From assembly GCA_035318505.1 (NCBI GenBank), contig DATHEQ010000332.1:1-6492 (forward strand): a stretch of DNA of 6,492 nt, read 5' to 3'. This document shows positions 5,849 through 6,492 of the stretch, one piece after another. The notes under the pieces are model-generated. The model ran no database searches and was not told the DNA's origin. It was given only the letters and a program-made list of their open reading frames with translations. The DNA comes from DASWDH01 sp035318505 (GTDB lineage: Bacteria > Myxococcota_A > Polyangia > Polyangiales > Polyangiaceae). The position numbers and the translations under genes are program-made. How positions within the stretch are numbered: the first letter of the stretch is position 1; each line of letters begins with the position of its first letter.

Positions 5849-6492
5849 CTAAACGGATGGGTCGGGGAGCTCGGCCGCCGCCGCGTCGGCGTCGACCATG
5901 GCAGTTTCGATGAAAATTTCGGAGAGCGGATCGGTCTGATAAAGGCGCGTCATCCTGAGCCGCGTCATTTCGAGCAGCGCGAGGAAGGTGATGATGAGAT
6001 CGAATTTCGAGCGCTGGCCGTCGAAGAGGTCTTCGAAGCGGCATCGACCCTTGCCCGAAAGCCTCTCCATCACCTGCGTGATGCGATCGGTGATCGACAT
6101 GCGATCGAACGACACTTCGTGCTGGAGGTCGACCTTGGCCCGCGACAAGACTTTTCCGAAGGCGTCGAGCAGCGTCCACAGCTCGACCGGCGCGAGAGGC
6201 GCGGGGCCGTCCGCTTCCGGCGCCTTGGTGCCGCGCAAAAACACGTCGCGCCCGAGCGCGCCACGGTCGTTCAGATCGGCGGCGGCCTGCTTGTACTTCT
6301 GGTACTCGAGCAAACGGCGGATGAGCTCCTCGCGCGGATCCCCCGCCTCGTCCTCCAGGCCTTCGTCGTCAGTCGACGGCTCGTCGGGCAAGAGACTCTT
6401 GCTCTTGATGTACGCGAGCGTCGCGGCCATGACGAGGTACTCGCTGGCGACGTCAATCGAGAGCTCCTGCATCAGGTTGATGTAGGCAAGGT
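5849..6492 (-). CDS. scpA: ScpA, kleisin subunit of SMC-ScpAB (partial, N-terminus cut)
   Basis: ScpA is the bacterial kleisin that bridges the SMC heads and binds ScpB. The frame is open to the window edge: the residues before Met 6472 read LAYINL and continue as MQELSIDVASEYLVMAATLA then YIKSKSLLP, a classic ScpA core, so Met 6472 is internal and the true start lies outside. About 213 C-terminal residues are present, and perhaps 50-70 are missing compared with the usual 250-270. The middle holds the linker with EELIRRLLEYQKYKQAAADL, the ScpB-binding region. The C-terminal winged helix that contacts an SMC head reads SITDRITQVMERLSGKGRCR, then FEDLFDGQRSKFDLIITFLA, then LLEMTRLRMTRLYQTDPLSE. 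The acidic insertion after SLLP (DEPSTDDEGLEDEAGDP) is a common variable spot. The gene is the upstream member of an operon with scpB. Confidence 0.95.
   Translation of the reverse strand, partial: LAYINLMQELSIDVASEYLVMAATLAYIKSKSLLPDEPSTDDEGLEDEAGDPREELIRRLLEYQKYKQAAADLNDRGALGRDVFLRGTKAPEADGPAPLAPVELWTLLDAFGKVLSRAKVDLQHEVSFDRMSITDRITQVMERLSGKGRCRFEDLFDGQRSKFDLIITFLALLEMTRLRMTRLYQTDPLSEIFIETAMVDADAAAAELPDPSV

Noticed and set aside
1..6492. A defence island, mobile element, CRISPR array or biosynthetic cluster
   Set aside because: No transposase, integrase, repeat-spacer pattern, nuclease, toxin or assembly-line motif was seen; the genes are core-like and similar in codon style.

Overview
The window is GC-rich and densely coded. 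It holds seven real genes, two of them cut by the window edges. GC-rich third codon positions, long shadow ORFs, a lamin-tail-domain lipoprotein and ScpB with long acidic tails together suggest a large-genome delta-proteobacterium-like organism, most likely Myxococcota (Polyangia-like). This is an inference from style and gene content, because no rRNA or other phylogenetic marker is present.

Layout, left to right. Positions 1-621 (minus) hold the N-terminal part of LarB, the enzyme that starts synthesis of the nickel-pincer nucleotide cofactor. Diverging from it, a small five-helix membrane protein of unknown role (681-1232, plus) is followed after 49 bases by a PmbA/TldE-family protein (1282-2649, plus). 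One base beyond its stop codon lies the end of a convergent gene (2651-4186, minus) for a predicted lipoprotein with a C-terminal lamin tail domain. A short helix-turn-helix protein (4261-4611, plus) diverges from the lipoprotein gene and converges on scpB with six bases between the stops. The right end is an scpA-scpB operon on the minus strand (5849-6492, scpA missing its N-terminus; 4618-5844, scpB). It encodes the kleisin and winged-helix partner of SMC, which organise and segregate the chromosome.

Functionally this looks like core or housekeeping chromosome rather than an island. Only scpA and scpB clearly work together. LarB, PmbA/TldE, the membrane protein, the lipoprotein and the HTH protein are separate transcription units or at most loosely linked. 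I see no tRNA, rRNA, transposase, CRISPR array, phage gene, toxin-antitoxin pair or convincing defence system. The most unusual points are the doubled length of ScpB with its acidic flanks and an 18-base tandem periodicity, the TTG-started HTH protein with a conserved-looking C-terminal helix pair, and the uncharacterised central part of the lamin-tail lipoprotein.
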